From NCBI GenBank assembly GCA_003864495.1, contig ML133502.1:2167835-2231834 (forward strand): 64,000 nt of DNA, given 5' to 3'. The number at the start of each line of letters is the position of its first letter. The first letter of the stretch is position 1. This DNA is from Nemopilema nomurai (lineage: Eukaryota; Cnidaria; Scyphozoa; Rhizostomeae; Rhizostomatidae). This document shows, piece after piece, positions 22,520 to 32,700 of this stretch. The notes under the pieces are model-generated. The model was not told the origin of the DNA. It made no database searches and worked only from the letters and a program-made list of their open reading frames with translations. The position numbers were made by a program, and so were the translations under genes.

Positions 22520-22676
22520 TTTAGATACAAACATGGGGGAAGAATGACAGGTGACAAGAGGTACCCCGATAAGTTCCTGAAAAGAAATCACGCCGAAAAG
22601 CTAAGATGGCATCGCTTCACAGAAGACCAAGGAAAACGGAAACAGTGGATATCCTCTATTAGCCAATATCCTCTAT
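22520..22676 (+). pseudogene. Possible THAP-like zinc-finger fragment
   Basis: In one plus frame the segment KLRWHRFTEDQGKRKQWISS resembles the FHRFPxDxxxRKxWI strand-helix of THAP domains. The cysteine pair that should precede it and the C-x2-H that should follow are not seen, and the Harbinger element begins 32 bases later. It may be an exon of an undetected gene, a transposon remnant or a chance match. Confidence 0.3.
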
Positions 22677-22707
22677 AGAGCAATTTTAATCCTGGTCCTT
22701 GGACTTA

Positions 22708-23550
22708 GGCTGGAGTTACACTATACCGGATTGCTATCGGAGCGGAGCGGAGCGGAGTAATTTTTACTCCGGAGTGATAATTATGGTAGCAGTTACACTA
22801 AGACGCTCCGCTTGCTCCTACGCCATATTCCTCCGCATTTTTTACCACAGTGCAATGCGTATTTGCTTGTTTACAAAGCGCGCCAAAATTCATCACTTTC
22901 TTGATCTTGTAGAAGATTTGTGTTGTGGTGTAATATATATTTTCTTTCAACAAATTCTGCGAGAATGGCGAAAAACAATCCGGAAAATGTCGAAAAAGGA
23001 AAGAGTCATTCGGAAGTTCTCTTTCCACTCTGCAGGAACAGGCAGCCCCTTTTGAAAGCCTAACCACCAACTGTCGCATCTCCCTGGCTTTAGCCAAAAC
23101 CTTCGCCGAGCCTTTTCTTTCTTTGCTTTGCGACTTGCCTTGCTAGATAATGCAAATATAGCCTCCTCTGCATATCTTTGTCTCTGCATCAAATATAGAT
23201 GCGAAGTGTCTCGATAAAAGATAAACGACAATTGTAAAATACTGGCGAGTGAGATGAACACTGACATAAGAGCTACTTGAGATTCTAGGTCGTCCATCTT
23301 GAATTTAGGCGCCAAACTTTGAAACGAGGTTTCAGAGCGGAGTATATCGGATTAGTGCGATTACACTACAACGCTCCGCTACGGAGTGACTCCGGAGTGA
23401 CTTTCGTATCACCTCAAGAGCGGAGTGATTTTCACTCCGCTAATCAGAGCGTTGTGTACCGGATTCGTGCGGCGTAGTGTAACTGAAACCCCTATCCGAT
23501 ATGAAAGTCACTCCGCTCCGATAGCAATCCGGTATAGTGTAACTGGCACC
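22708..23550. mobile_element. Cut-down PIF/Harbinger element with TTA target duplication
   Basis: The inverted ends share GTTACACTATACCGGATTGC / GCAATCCGGTATAGTGTAAC and continue into TATCGGAGCGGAG. TTA flanks both sides (22705-22707 and 23551-23553), the three-base duplication expected of PIF/Harbinger. It is 843 bp long, far shorter than an autonomous element, and keeps only the N-terminal part of the transposase on the minus strand. Sub-terminal blocks of GGAGCGGAGTGA-like motifs recur in both orientations near each end. Confidence 0.92.
22947..23315 (-). pseudogene. N-terminal fragment of a HARBI1-like transposase
   Basis: An open frame of 122 codons from an ATG close to the element's inner left side (minus strand). 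It contains KARRRFWLKPGR, then a WW pair, then VPAEWKENFRM, corresponding to the RRFWVxPxR...W...F...EW(R/K)ENFRM segment at the start of HARBI1-type transposases. The N-terminal part has a hydrophobic stretch (about residues 16-33). The DDE catalytic domain is absent, so it cannot be an active transposase. Confidence 0.8.
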
Positions 23551-23553
23551 TTA

Positions 23554-24178
23554 TGTATGTTCTAACCACTTTGTTGACAGTAAGCCCACAACCCAAAATC
23601 CTTTGCCCGTTCTAATCTTCTATCACCAGGCTAAATGTGTGGTTGTCATTTACAGCAGTGTCAACCATATGCCAATCAAGCTCTCTGGAAAACTCTAGAC
23701 AGATTAATACTTGCCAACACAGAATCAGCAATAGCTCCTTGAATGCCTTTACCTAGAAATTACATATGCCATAAAAAAATGGTTGCCACAAGCTGAAATA
23801 TTCAATTTATTTACAATTTCCGAAGACTCTTATGATGAATGATCGAATTTCTGTAACGGTTTCAAGGGACACCAGAAAAGAATAGATGCTAATTTTATAC
23901 TCGTTGGTCAACTTCTCTTACCTGAATTATCAGCATTTATTCAATATTCCAACTAGTGATTTAAATCTATATTTCTGGCTAGTAACTTCAAATTCATCAG
24001 TGGATTCTTTGATAAGAGGAAGTCAAAGCCACATAAATAACCAATTATCGGTGCGGATCATTTTGCAACATTAAAGAAGAATTTGACTTCTGTCCCCGAG
24101 GTTGAACACTTTTTGCATCGTGAGCAATTTCGTAGAAGAAGAGTTAATCCATTCTTTTCTCATTTAGGATCCGATAAC
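23554..24178. other. No gene recognised
   Basis: AT-rich sequence. One plus frame near 24040-24130 looks faintly like a zinc-finger C-terminal half, but it is not good enough to call. Confidence 0.3.
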
Positions 24179-24600
24179 ACAGGGGTTTGATCATGGAACT
24201 CAGATTTAACGTACAGATGAGATCAGAACTCAGATCAGAAGTTTAACGTACACAGGACTATTACGAAATTCATTGCGTTTCTAGAAAAACCCGAACATCT
24301 TGATATTATGGACAATTTTATCTTATCTCAGAATTAGGTAGCTAAATTGATGGAAAATACAAATATTTCTCAATTTTGGCACATAGCTCTCTTTTTATAG
24401 CAGATATAAAAGTATCGTTTGTCCGTCCGTCCCGCACGTGCAAATAGACAAATAATGGGCAGCCCCGTGGGAGTTTTCCTTATGAAAGCAAGCTCTTCTA
24501 GCAGGTCGGAGGTCTAGCGTTTCATTTCTGTTATGTCCATGATAAACAAAGTAATTATCGAGTCTGAGCTTCATCATGTTTAACCCCATAAAAACGTAGT
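24179..24600. repeat. Dispersed repeat, copy 1 (sister sequence flanks the satellite)
   Basis: GCAAATAGACAAATAATGGG through TCTAGCAGGTC (about 24439-24517) is nearly identical over about 78 bases to 29641-29718, with about four differences. CATGGAACTCAGATT at about 24193 matches CCTGGAACTCAGATT at about 29609. The two copies differ by about 200 bp of internal sequence. Confidence 0.75.
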
Positions 24601-24911
24601 TCATTCAATCCAATTTTATAATTCGCACCATCACACCCGCTCCAGCATCTCAATATATTAATCTTGTGGTAGGTTGGTATAGGAAATTTAACATTCAAGT
24701 TACACAGTCTGAGTCCCTGTGGAAAGCTATCTCTCTCTGCTGGAAAAATATTTAGAGGAAATGGTTGGTGTCGTTAACGTACGAAGGTATGGTTTAAACA
24801 TTTGGGCTTAAGAAATGATCCAGGTATTTTTAAAGTTTCTCGGTGGGCGAACCACAACCTGAAACTATTGGTCTACCCAGTGTAAGGTTGTTAATCTTTT
24901 ATTTGTGTATT

Positions 24912-25636
24912 TTAGATAAACGATGGACCTCCGGGGTGCGGGGATTGCAGTTGCATTCGACGTTTCAAGGTGAATGCGGTCATTGTGAACTGGGCATGGA
25001 GCGGGGACAACGATAGCCCCCTGTTTAGGAGTGGATTTGGTGAAATGTAAGCTAAGGAGAGATTGACAATGTTGTTGATTAATTTAGCTAGGATAGCCCT
25101 TTCATGCAGCTTGCCCTTGTGTATTTTTTTGGTGCGTTTATGGGTGGTCTTTTTCTTCGGTTTGTACCTATAGAGCGTTGTGCTTGTTGAAGCCGTTCTA
25201 AGATTAGCATTGTACATCTTCCATTCTTCCATTCTAAATAGCAGAAAGTTAAACAAAAATAAAAGAATTAATGTTAACAAAAGAAAACATAAATGAAAAC
25301 ATCAAGTATATAGCACCATAAGGAATGTATGATCTGAATGAATGAACAGATTGAAAACAGCAGCGTATTTGAGTGGGACTGGGCTCTTCCTTTGTTGTGG
25401 GCCTTTTGCGTTCTGGCCCCTGCCCTAGTCCATGCCCTAGATCTGGGTGCTGGGGGAGATGCAGCATGACTTTTGGCGTTGCAGTTTATTACTCGGATAA
25501 TGTCCGGGTGATAATGTTCATCCATTTCACTCCGGACTTGTGATGCTCTGACCTCCTCCTCCCTGGCCAATTCTAGGTGGTGGGATGCCATTACGAGGCA
25601 GATTTCCCTGCGGAGCGTTGCAATGGCCTTGTCCAT
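24912..25636 (-). pseudogene. Penelope-like retroelement fragment (probable)
   Basis: Three overlapping minus-strand frames read into one another. The last includes INNIVNLSLAYISPNPLLNR followed by GLSLSP and TLKRRM, which resembles the NIVNLSx(n)LLxxGLxFxPTP...LTLKR stretch near the start of Penelope-like (and some DIRS-like) polyproteins. A basic KPKKKTTHKRTKKIHKG stretch precedes it. The reverse transcriptase core should follow at lower coordinates and is missing. The pattern is from memory, so the call is moderate. Confidence 0.5.
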
Positions 25637-26389
25637 GGGCTCACGTTGGGTGTTACGAGGGAGAGGTGAAGTCAGATGCGAAGGAAGGTCGGGTTAAGGC
25701 AGGGAAGTGGTTGGACACCCGGACACCCGGACACTCCGGGACAAATATTCATACTTGCTCTCATGGAAAAACACTTTGCTCTGCTTCTGCCCATGCATTA
25801 CTAGCCACCATTACAAACTTTGAAAAATATGATGAATAAAAAGCTCCAGGAACGCTGGAGCAATCAAGACCAAAATCATAGAATATAGTTTAAAAGGCAT
25901 ATTTCGCATGGACACTTGGCTAATAAAACAAAAGTGTTTGGAGTGGAATTCTTTTGCTCCGTTACTTTTCTTTTCTTTTAAAATGATATTTACTGCCGTA
26001 AAAATACGCTCTCCATAACATGTTTTGTACATTCTCTGTTAAGGATGAAACGATTAAAATTTAGTGTGAAGTCACAATTTACGTTGATATATTTTTATTT
26101 TTGTTGAAAGGGATCACAGGTTTTCGTCAAACTGCCATTTTTGCGTCCATTTAAGACAGGGTGTATTTTCAGAAAAAGCACGTTGGCCCCCCTAGCCCTT
26201 CTTTTCAAAGTGGAGGAGGGGCGCACACCTAACAACCCCCGCCCCCTCTCCGGCAACCCTGAATATGTTGACTGATGTAAATAAGACTTACATGTTGTAT
26301 TCAACATTAAGGTAAATTGTATTTAGTATGAAACTGAGTTCAAAGCATACCAGAGCTACATGATAACTTGCAATATTTCTTGCCCTAAG
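25637..26389. other. Intergenic, short tandem motif
   Basis: GGACACCC is present three times in a row near 25714-25737, ending in GGACACTCCGGG. The remainder shows nothing I can assign. The target duplication of the next transposon ends at 26389. Confidence 0.4.
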
Positions 26390-26501
26390 CATAGTCAATA
26401 GAAAAGGAATGGTTAGGAAAGCAACGGTGGAACAAAGGATTTTGCAAATTATGTTGAACTAATGGTCACGTGACGACGAACCGGTAAGGTTTTCTATCGC
26501 A

Positions 26502-27062
26502 ATGGCGACAAACAGTGAAGTGAGTGAGATCGAAGCGCTTCCCGATGACGAATTTACATTTTCAGATTCGCTTATTTCAACTATTGATTTTGTTTTTGAT
26601 GATGAAAGTCTTCCTACCACATTCATTTCGGACGATGATGTTATTGAACTGATTAGTGCGCAAGAATTTCCTTGCAACTTGTGTCAACGAATCTGCCGAT
26701 CAAAAAGTGGCCTAGAAGTTCACATGGAGAGGAATCATTATTCTTTGCCAAAAGAGCCATTTCTCAAGGCTGAAGACTTTGTTGTCATTGCTAGAGAAAT
26801 TAAGGAGAATGCATTGAAGGAAAATATGTACAGTGCAGAATTAATTGAAAGACTGCCAAGTGAAGTTCCCCTTCGGCTCCAGTCGTTCATAAACAATTTG
26901 TTGTCACATTACAAGAACGACCATGATAGCTTCTATACAAAATATTCAACGATTTTTGTAAAAACGCTCGAATTTTTCCCTGATAGAAGTGTGGAAGAAA
27001 CAAATTTATTTCTTTTAAAGTTGGCGACAGCCGTGCTGTATAACGTAAAAAGGGAATGCTAG
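26502..27062 (+). CDS. C2H2 zinc-finger protein of the 1.77-kb transposon, first part
   Basis: A 186-codon frame starting at an ATG 112 bases inside the element. Its N-terminus is very acidic (many Asp/Glu over residues 1-50). A single C2H2 finger follows with Cys58, Cys61, His74 and His79 (C-x2-C-x12-H-x4-H). The rest is probably helical and unrecognised. It stops at 27060-27062, while a typical transposon-protein continuation lies in another frame (27056-27301), so the gene is frameshifted or spliced. It converges on the minus-strand THAP gene. The finger probably binds DNA; this is inferred from the fold only. Confidence 0.7.
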   Translation: MATNSEVSEIEALPDDEFTFSDSLISTIDFVFDDESLPTTFISDDDVIELISAQEFPCNLCQRICRSKSGLEVHMERNHYSLPKEPFLKAEDFVVIAREIKENALKENMYSAELIERLPSEVPLRLQSFINNLLSHYKNDHDSFYTKYSTIFVKTLEFFPDRSVEETNLFLLKLATAVLYNVKREC

Positions 27063-27301
27063 GTGATGTGGAGAATTCGTGTGGCAAGGGGCTCAGACAG
27101 GAAGAACGCGGTCCGTTGGCCTATGTTGCCGGTTCAGTTCTCAGCCAGATATATAAAAAAGCTGTTTTTCACAAGAGAAAAAGCCCGTGGCAAGAAGAAA
27201 TCAAATCTCTTTTTGCCAAAACTTTATCGGTTGAAACTTCCCACAATGTTTTCATTGCAAGCATGGACAGAGGCGGTTTGTGTCTCTGTGGCACTAAGTG
27301 A
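27056..27301 (+). CDS. Continuation of the transposon zinc-finger protein in a shifted frame
   Basis: It contains GKGLRQEERGPLAYVAGSVL and SLFAKTLS, like the 'LxYxAGYV' segment near the end of many animal transposon-derived proteins. It overlaps the stop of the upstream frame by seven bases, and no GT-AG intron is evident at the junction, so a frameshift mutation or sequencing error is the simplest reading. It ends facing the minus-strand frame near 27300. Confidence 0.5.
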   Translation: MLGDVENSCGKGLRQEERGPLAYVAGSVLSQIYKKAVFHKRKSPWQEEIKSLFAKTLSVETSHNVFIASMDRGGLCLCGTK

Positions 27302-27500
27302 CTAAGTATATTGTTGCCAATAAACCCAGCAGGTAACCCATCACAGACAGGAGCACTATCTATTGAAGATAAAGATTTTGTAACTCCATACTGTTGAATC
27401 TCAGGCACATTAATGTCAGACAACCTCCATCCATAGTAAAAGCATTCCACAGAAAATTCCTCATTAATGCTCACATAAAATCGGGGCACCAAAATTCTTT
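27295..27500 (-). CDS. Second segment of the THAP protein (probable downstream exon)
   Basis: The minus-strand frame includes FYVSINEEFSVECFYYGWRL, then GLPAGFIGNN and HLVPQRHKPPLS. Its position just downstream of the THAP frame, with a break near 27500-27577, fits a second exon or a frameshifted continuation. Beyond about 27300 the open frame is antisense to the zinc-finger protein and probably not coding, so the ends are approximate. Confidence 0.45.
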
Positions 27501-27577
27501 GTCAGTCAAGGTGAAATTCACCTGACGATCTGTAACCTCATAAGACCAGGGATGAATCTTCGAGGTTTCAACTCCTT

Positions 27578-28015
27578 TTACAAATTTCGAAAAGGATGTG
27601 TATTTCCCTTCAAAGACAAATCCCTGACAAGCGACCGGCGTTCTTCTTTCACCTCGCCATCGTCTAGCGACTTCCTAGGCAAATTTATGCTGGGAACTGA
27701 TCCTGTGCGAAGTACTTTGCGCGTAGGAAATTCGTCAATATCGCTCGGATTAAAATGTGTTTCACACAAATAAAATTTGTTCTCTTTAAACTGTCTCTCT
27801 AGATCGCTGTCCCTTACACGTGTTCGACAAACAATTCTTATCCATTCATTTCTCGCAGTAATCTTTTTCTCTTTCGTTTCTTCGCTGTCTCTTTCGTTTG
27901 GTGACGGGATTTGGAAAAAGGAAATTTTAGAAATCGACAGATCTTTTCTTCTTCTACTTAAATCGTTAGTTCTGTTGTTCGTACATCCATAAAAACCACA
28001 GTTTTCACCCGGCAT
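27578..28015 (-). CDS. THAP-domain protein of the 1.77-kb transposon
   Basis: A 145-codon frame whose ATG lies about 140 bases inside the right end. The THAP zinc-binding pattern is complete: Cys6 and Cys11, Trp58, then Cys84-x2-His87 (FYLCETHF), followed by the SVPSINLP that stands for the conserved AVPTIF box. An insertion of charged residues (about 40-55) lengthens the usual loop. THAP domains bind specific DNA, in P-type transposases the element's own ends; that role is inferred here. It ends shortly after a KEERRSLVRDLSLKG basic stretch and probably continues in another frame at 27295-27500. Confidence 0.8.
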   Translation of the reverse strand: MPGENCGFYGCTNNRTNDLSRRRKDLSISKISFFQIPSPNERDSEETKEKKITARNEWIRIVCRTRVRDSDLERQFKENKFYLCETHFNPSDIDEFPTRKVLRTGSVPSINLPRKSLDDGEVKEERRSLVRDLSLKGNTHPFRNL

Positions 28016-28165
28016 TTCGCATCGTTTAACTATTTCGTGACTTGGTTAGGCCAGGTTTACTTCCCGCTTCGTCGTCACGCGACAAAGGAAATCGCGGACA
28101 ATAACATCGCTGTTGAAAGACAAAAGCTTTCCTAACCATTCCTTTTCTATTGACTATGCCCTAAG

Positions 28166-29600
28166 TCTTGGGAGCCAGAACAAGCTATACTGCAACTATC
28201 TAGCTATATCTAGCAAAGCTCTTTACATGGTGCAATGAGCAATAAAGTTGTTTTGCTGTCTATCAAGTGCTACAGAGCTCGAGCGGGAAAAAGAATGACG
28301 GAAGCTCACTTTGTACCAAATCACAAATGATGTAAATACTATTTAACCTGCAAGACAGTCTTAAAACTCATCTTCAATGTTGCACGAATGATCCGATACT
28401 GTAAAAGATTGACTGTGTGCACTTGAAAACGTACCAAGCGGCTGTTGTGAAAAAACTCGAGAAAAGTGGTGCACAACATAAACTTCTATAATATTATTGT
28501 GCGAACACAATACAATTATAAAATAACGACTTATGTTAAGGGGCCCGAGACAAGCTTCAACTCAGAGAGGGGGATCCCCTTGTTATAAAGTGAACCTTTA
28601 TCATTATTATTATTACTTTTATTATTATATTATTATTATTATGTTTATGCTTAACCTTTTTTTGGTTTTCCTTTCTTTGGCTATGTACTGGGAGTGCGCT
28701 TTTGGATTGGAAGATAGCAACAGGCAAAGTGTATTCTTTATCAATTGGCCTACTGAATTAAGAGGATATAACATCTCTCCCCCCCTGCAATCCGCTACTG
28801 CTTTAAGATGATCTAAAACGGTTTTAGGTTATGCCTTGGCAGAAAATTTAGCGAAAAATTCCAAAAAGGCGAAAACCACGAGACGCGAAAAACCGTGAAA
28901 AACTCTAGCACCCGAAATTTTAGTGAGAACGAAAGCTTATAGAAATTTGCTGCACCTTAAAATATATTGTCGTGTGCGTGAGAAATGCCCCACTAGAGAA
29001 ACACCTTTTATATTAGTTCTGTAGAGATGAGAGTACCACGAGAAGTCTCGGAAAACCGATAAGTGGGTAGAGAGACAAGAAGATAGATGAAGTTTGAAAT
29101 ATCGCAACATCACTGGTTGTGGCATTGTGCGAGTGAAACACGAATATTTAAATCATGGAAAAGAATAGAGCAATATCCTATCCATGTCAGCCTTCAAAAT
29201 CGACAACCCTCAACAACACCGAAGAAGATTTGGCAAGGTGAAAAAACGACTTAACATTCACACTGGATGTTTTTCCAGTGCATGTCATTGAAAATTTCCA
29301 GTCGTTATGCCGTGGCTTTAGGCCCACTGGTTCGCTTCGGCCAAGCATGCATCGCCTTCTCTAATAACAATGTAAAATATATCCCGCTTTCCCCTAAATT
29401 TATCTGTGATATGACACTCATAACACAAACTACGCAACTTTATTTCGGACCCAAAAAGTAAAAATGAACTCATTTACCTCTGCCAGTAGAATTTGATTCA
29501 GCGAAAACACTTACAGACTTCCTCGGACACAGCACCAAATCTGCGAACGTGACTCAAGATGAAGCTTTAAGTATTGGCTTGTATGCTTTTTACCATAGGG
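28166..29600. other. Intergenic, one ATT microsatellite
   Basis: No gene recognised. A plus frame at 28533-28811 is open because it crosses the ATT run. The GC-richer 28840-28960 and the frames near 29000-29460 match nothing I know. Confidence 0.4.
28602..28642. repeat. ATT microsatellite
   Basis: An imperfect (ATT)n run of about 41 bases. Confidence 0.85.
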
Positions 29601-29720
29601 AATTGACCCTGGAACTCAGATTGAAAATGTCAACTTACATGCAAATAGACAAATAATGGGCAGCCCCGAGGGAGTTTTCCTTATGAAAGCAAGCTCTTCT
29701 AGCAGGTCAAAGGTCTAGCG
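29601..29720. repeat. Dispersed repeat, copy 2, abutting the satellite
   Basis: Near-identical over about 78 bases to 24439-24517 (GCAGCCCCGAGGGAGTTTTC and neighbours). It ends within about 12 bases of the first satellite monomer. Confidence 0.75.
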
Positions 29721-29731
29721 ACTGTGTTCTT

Positions 29732-32700
29732 TGAAGGGTAACAAAGAATTTAAACAGGGAAATTTTCTCAAAAAAAATACTTTTAGTAATTAGGTCAATC
29801 AATATTACTGTTCAATAGGCTTGAAAGATTACGAAATTCAGCTCAGCTTAATCAATTTAATAACAGTTTTTTTCAAAAATGGAGCTGTTTTGACGCTTAA
29901 TATCAAAATTTGCAGAGATTTTCCGCATATCTCAAATACTTTACACTTTGTACGATTGGGTTTTTCTCAAAAACTATAAAAAAAGTAACTCAAACTTTTT
30001 GCAAGCTTTAATTGTACTCCATCACACAGGAAAATGCTAGATACGGAAAGTTTTTCAAATTCAAAGCTTCAATTTCTGACAACAGATCGAAGCGGCTATA
30101 CATTTGTAGAATTCGAAAGTTTTTTGAAGGGTAACACAGAATTTAAACGGGGAAATTTTCTCAAAAAAATTGTCTTAGAAATTAGGTCAGTCAATATTAG
30201 TGTTCAATAGGCTTGAAAGATTACGAAATTCAACTCAGCTTAATCAATTTATTAACAGTTTTGTTTAAGAATGCAGCTGTATTGACGCTGAATTTCAAAA
30301 TTTGCAGAGCTTTTTCGCATATCTCAAATACTTTACACTTTGTACGATTGAGTTTTTCTCAAAAACTATAATGGATATATAACTGAAACTTTTTGCAAGC
30401 TTTAATTGTAATCCATCATACAGAAAAATTCTAGATAGATGAAGTTTTTCAAATGCAAAGCTTCAATTTTTTACAACAGATCGATGCAGCTATACATTTG
30501 TAGAATTCGAAAGTTTTTTGAAGGGTAACACAGAATTTAAACGTGGAAATTTTCTCAAAAAAAATTTGGTCAGTCAATATTAGTGTTCAATAGGCTTGAA
30601 AGATTACGAAATTCAGCTCAGCTTAATCAAATTATAACAGTTTTTTAAAAATTGAGTGTATTGACGCTGAATATGAAAATCTGCAGAGATTTTCCGCATA
30701 TTCAAATACTTTACACTTTGTACGATTGAGTTTTTCTCAAAAACTATATAGTATTTAACCAAACTTTTTGCAAGTTTAATTGTACTCCATCACACAGAAA
30801 ATGCTGAACAGGAAGTTTTTCAAATGCAAAGCTTCAATTTTTGACAACAGATCGATGCGGCTATACATTTGTAGAATTCGAAAGTTTTTTGAAGGGTAAC
30901 ACAGAATTTAAACGGGAAATTTTCTCAAAAAATACTTTAGAATTAGATCAATCAATATTACTGTTCAATAGGCTTGAAGATTACGAAATTCAGCTCAGAT
31001 TAATCAATTATTAACAGTTTTCTTTAAAATGCGAGTGTATTGACGCTGAATATGAAAATCTGCAGAGATTTTCCGCATATCTCAAATACTTTACACTTTG
31101 TACGATTGAGTTTTTCTCAAAAACTATAATAGATATTGAACTCAAACTTTTTGCAAGCTTTAATTGTATCCTCCAACAGGAAATGCTGATACAAGTTTTT
31201 CAAATTCAAAGCTTCAATTTTTGACAACAGATCGATGCGGCTATACATTTGAGAATTCGAAGTTTTTTGAAGGGTAACACAGAATTTAAACGGGGAAATT
31301 TTATGAAAAAAAGTTTTAATAATTAGGTCAATCAATATTATTGTTCAATAAGCTTGAAAGATTACGAAATTCAGCTGAGCTTTACCACTTAATTAACAGT
31401 TATCTTAAAAAATGCGATGTATTGACGCTAAATATGAAAATCTGCAGAGATTTTCCGCATATCTCTACTTTACACTTTGTACGATTGAGTTTTTCTCAAA
31501 AACTATAATAGATATTAACTCAAACTTTTTGCAAGCTTTAATTGTATCCATCACACAGGAAAATGCTGACAGGAAGTTTTTCAAATTCAAAGCTTCAATT
31601 TTTACAAAGATCGATGCGGCTAAACATTTGTAGAAATCGAAAATTTTTTGAAGGGTAACACAGAATTTAAGCTGGGAAATTTTCTCAAAAAAAAATACTT
31701 TAAGTAATTAGATCAATCAATATTACTGTTCAATAGGCTTGAAAGATTACGAAATTCAGCTCAGCTTAATCAATTATAACAGTTTTTTTAAAAATGCGAC
31801 TGTATTGACGCTAAATATGAAAATCTGCAGAGATTTTCCGCATATCTCAAATACTTTACACTTTGTACGATTGAGTTTTTCTCAAAAACTATAATAGATA
31901 TTGAACTCAAACTTTTTGCAAGCTTTAATTGTATTCCATCACACAGGAAAATGCTAGATACGGAAGTTTTTCAAATTCAAAGCTTCAATTTTGACAACAG
32001 ATCGATGCGGCTATACATTTGTAGAATTCGAAAGTTTTTTGAAGGGTAACACAGAATTTAAATGGGAAATTTTCTCAAAAAATACTTTAAGTAATTAGAT
32101 CAATCAATATTACTGTTCAATAGGCTTGAAAGATTACGAAATTCAGCTCAGCTTAATCAATTATAACAGTTTTCTTTAAAATGCGAGTGTATTGACGCTG
32201 AATATGAAAATCTGCAGAGATTTTCCGCATATCTCAAATACTTTACACTTTGTACGATTGAGTTTTTCTCAAAAACTATAATAGATATTTAACTCAAACT
32301 TTTTGCAAGCTTTAATTGTATCCATCACACAGGAAAATGCTAGATACGGAAGTTTTTCAAATTCAAAGCTTCAATTTGACAACAGATCGATGCGGCTATA
32401 CATTTGTAGAATTCGAAAGTTTTTTGAAGGGTAACACAGAATTTAAATGGGAAATTTTTCAAAAAAATACTTTAAGTAATTAGATCAATCAATATTACTG
32501 TTCAATAGGCTTGAAGATTACGAAATTCAGCTCAGCTTAATCAAATTACTAACAGTTTTTTTAAAAATGCGAGTGTATTGACGCTGAATATGAAAATCTG
32601 CAGAGATTTTCCGCATATCTCAAATACTTTACACTTTGTACGATTGAGTTTTTCTCAAAAACTATAATAGATATGTAACTCAAACTTTTTGCAAGCTTTA

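Larger units (their letters stand above)
26390..28158. mobile_element. 1.77-kb DNA transposon with two convergent genes
   Basis: The left end (CATAGTCAATAGAAAAGG, continuing AATGGTTAGGAAAGC) is mirrored exactly by the right end over about 33 bases (28126-28158). CCCTAAG is duplicated at both flanks (26383-26389 and 28159-28165); counted as GCCCTAAG it could be eight bases if the terminal G is flank. Plus-strand zinc-finger frames and minus-strand THAP frames meet near 27300. A seven- or eight-base duplication and a THAP protein suggest a P-element or hAT relative. No catalytic domain is visible, so it is probably a deletion derivative moved in trans. Confidence 0.92.
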
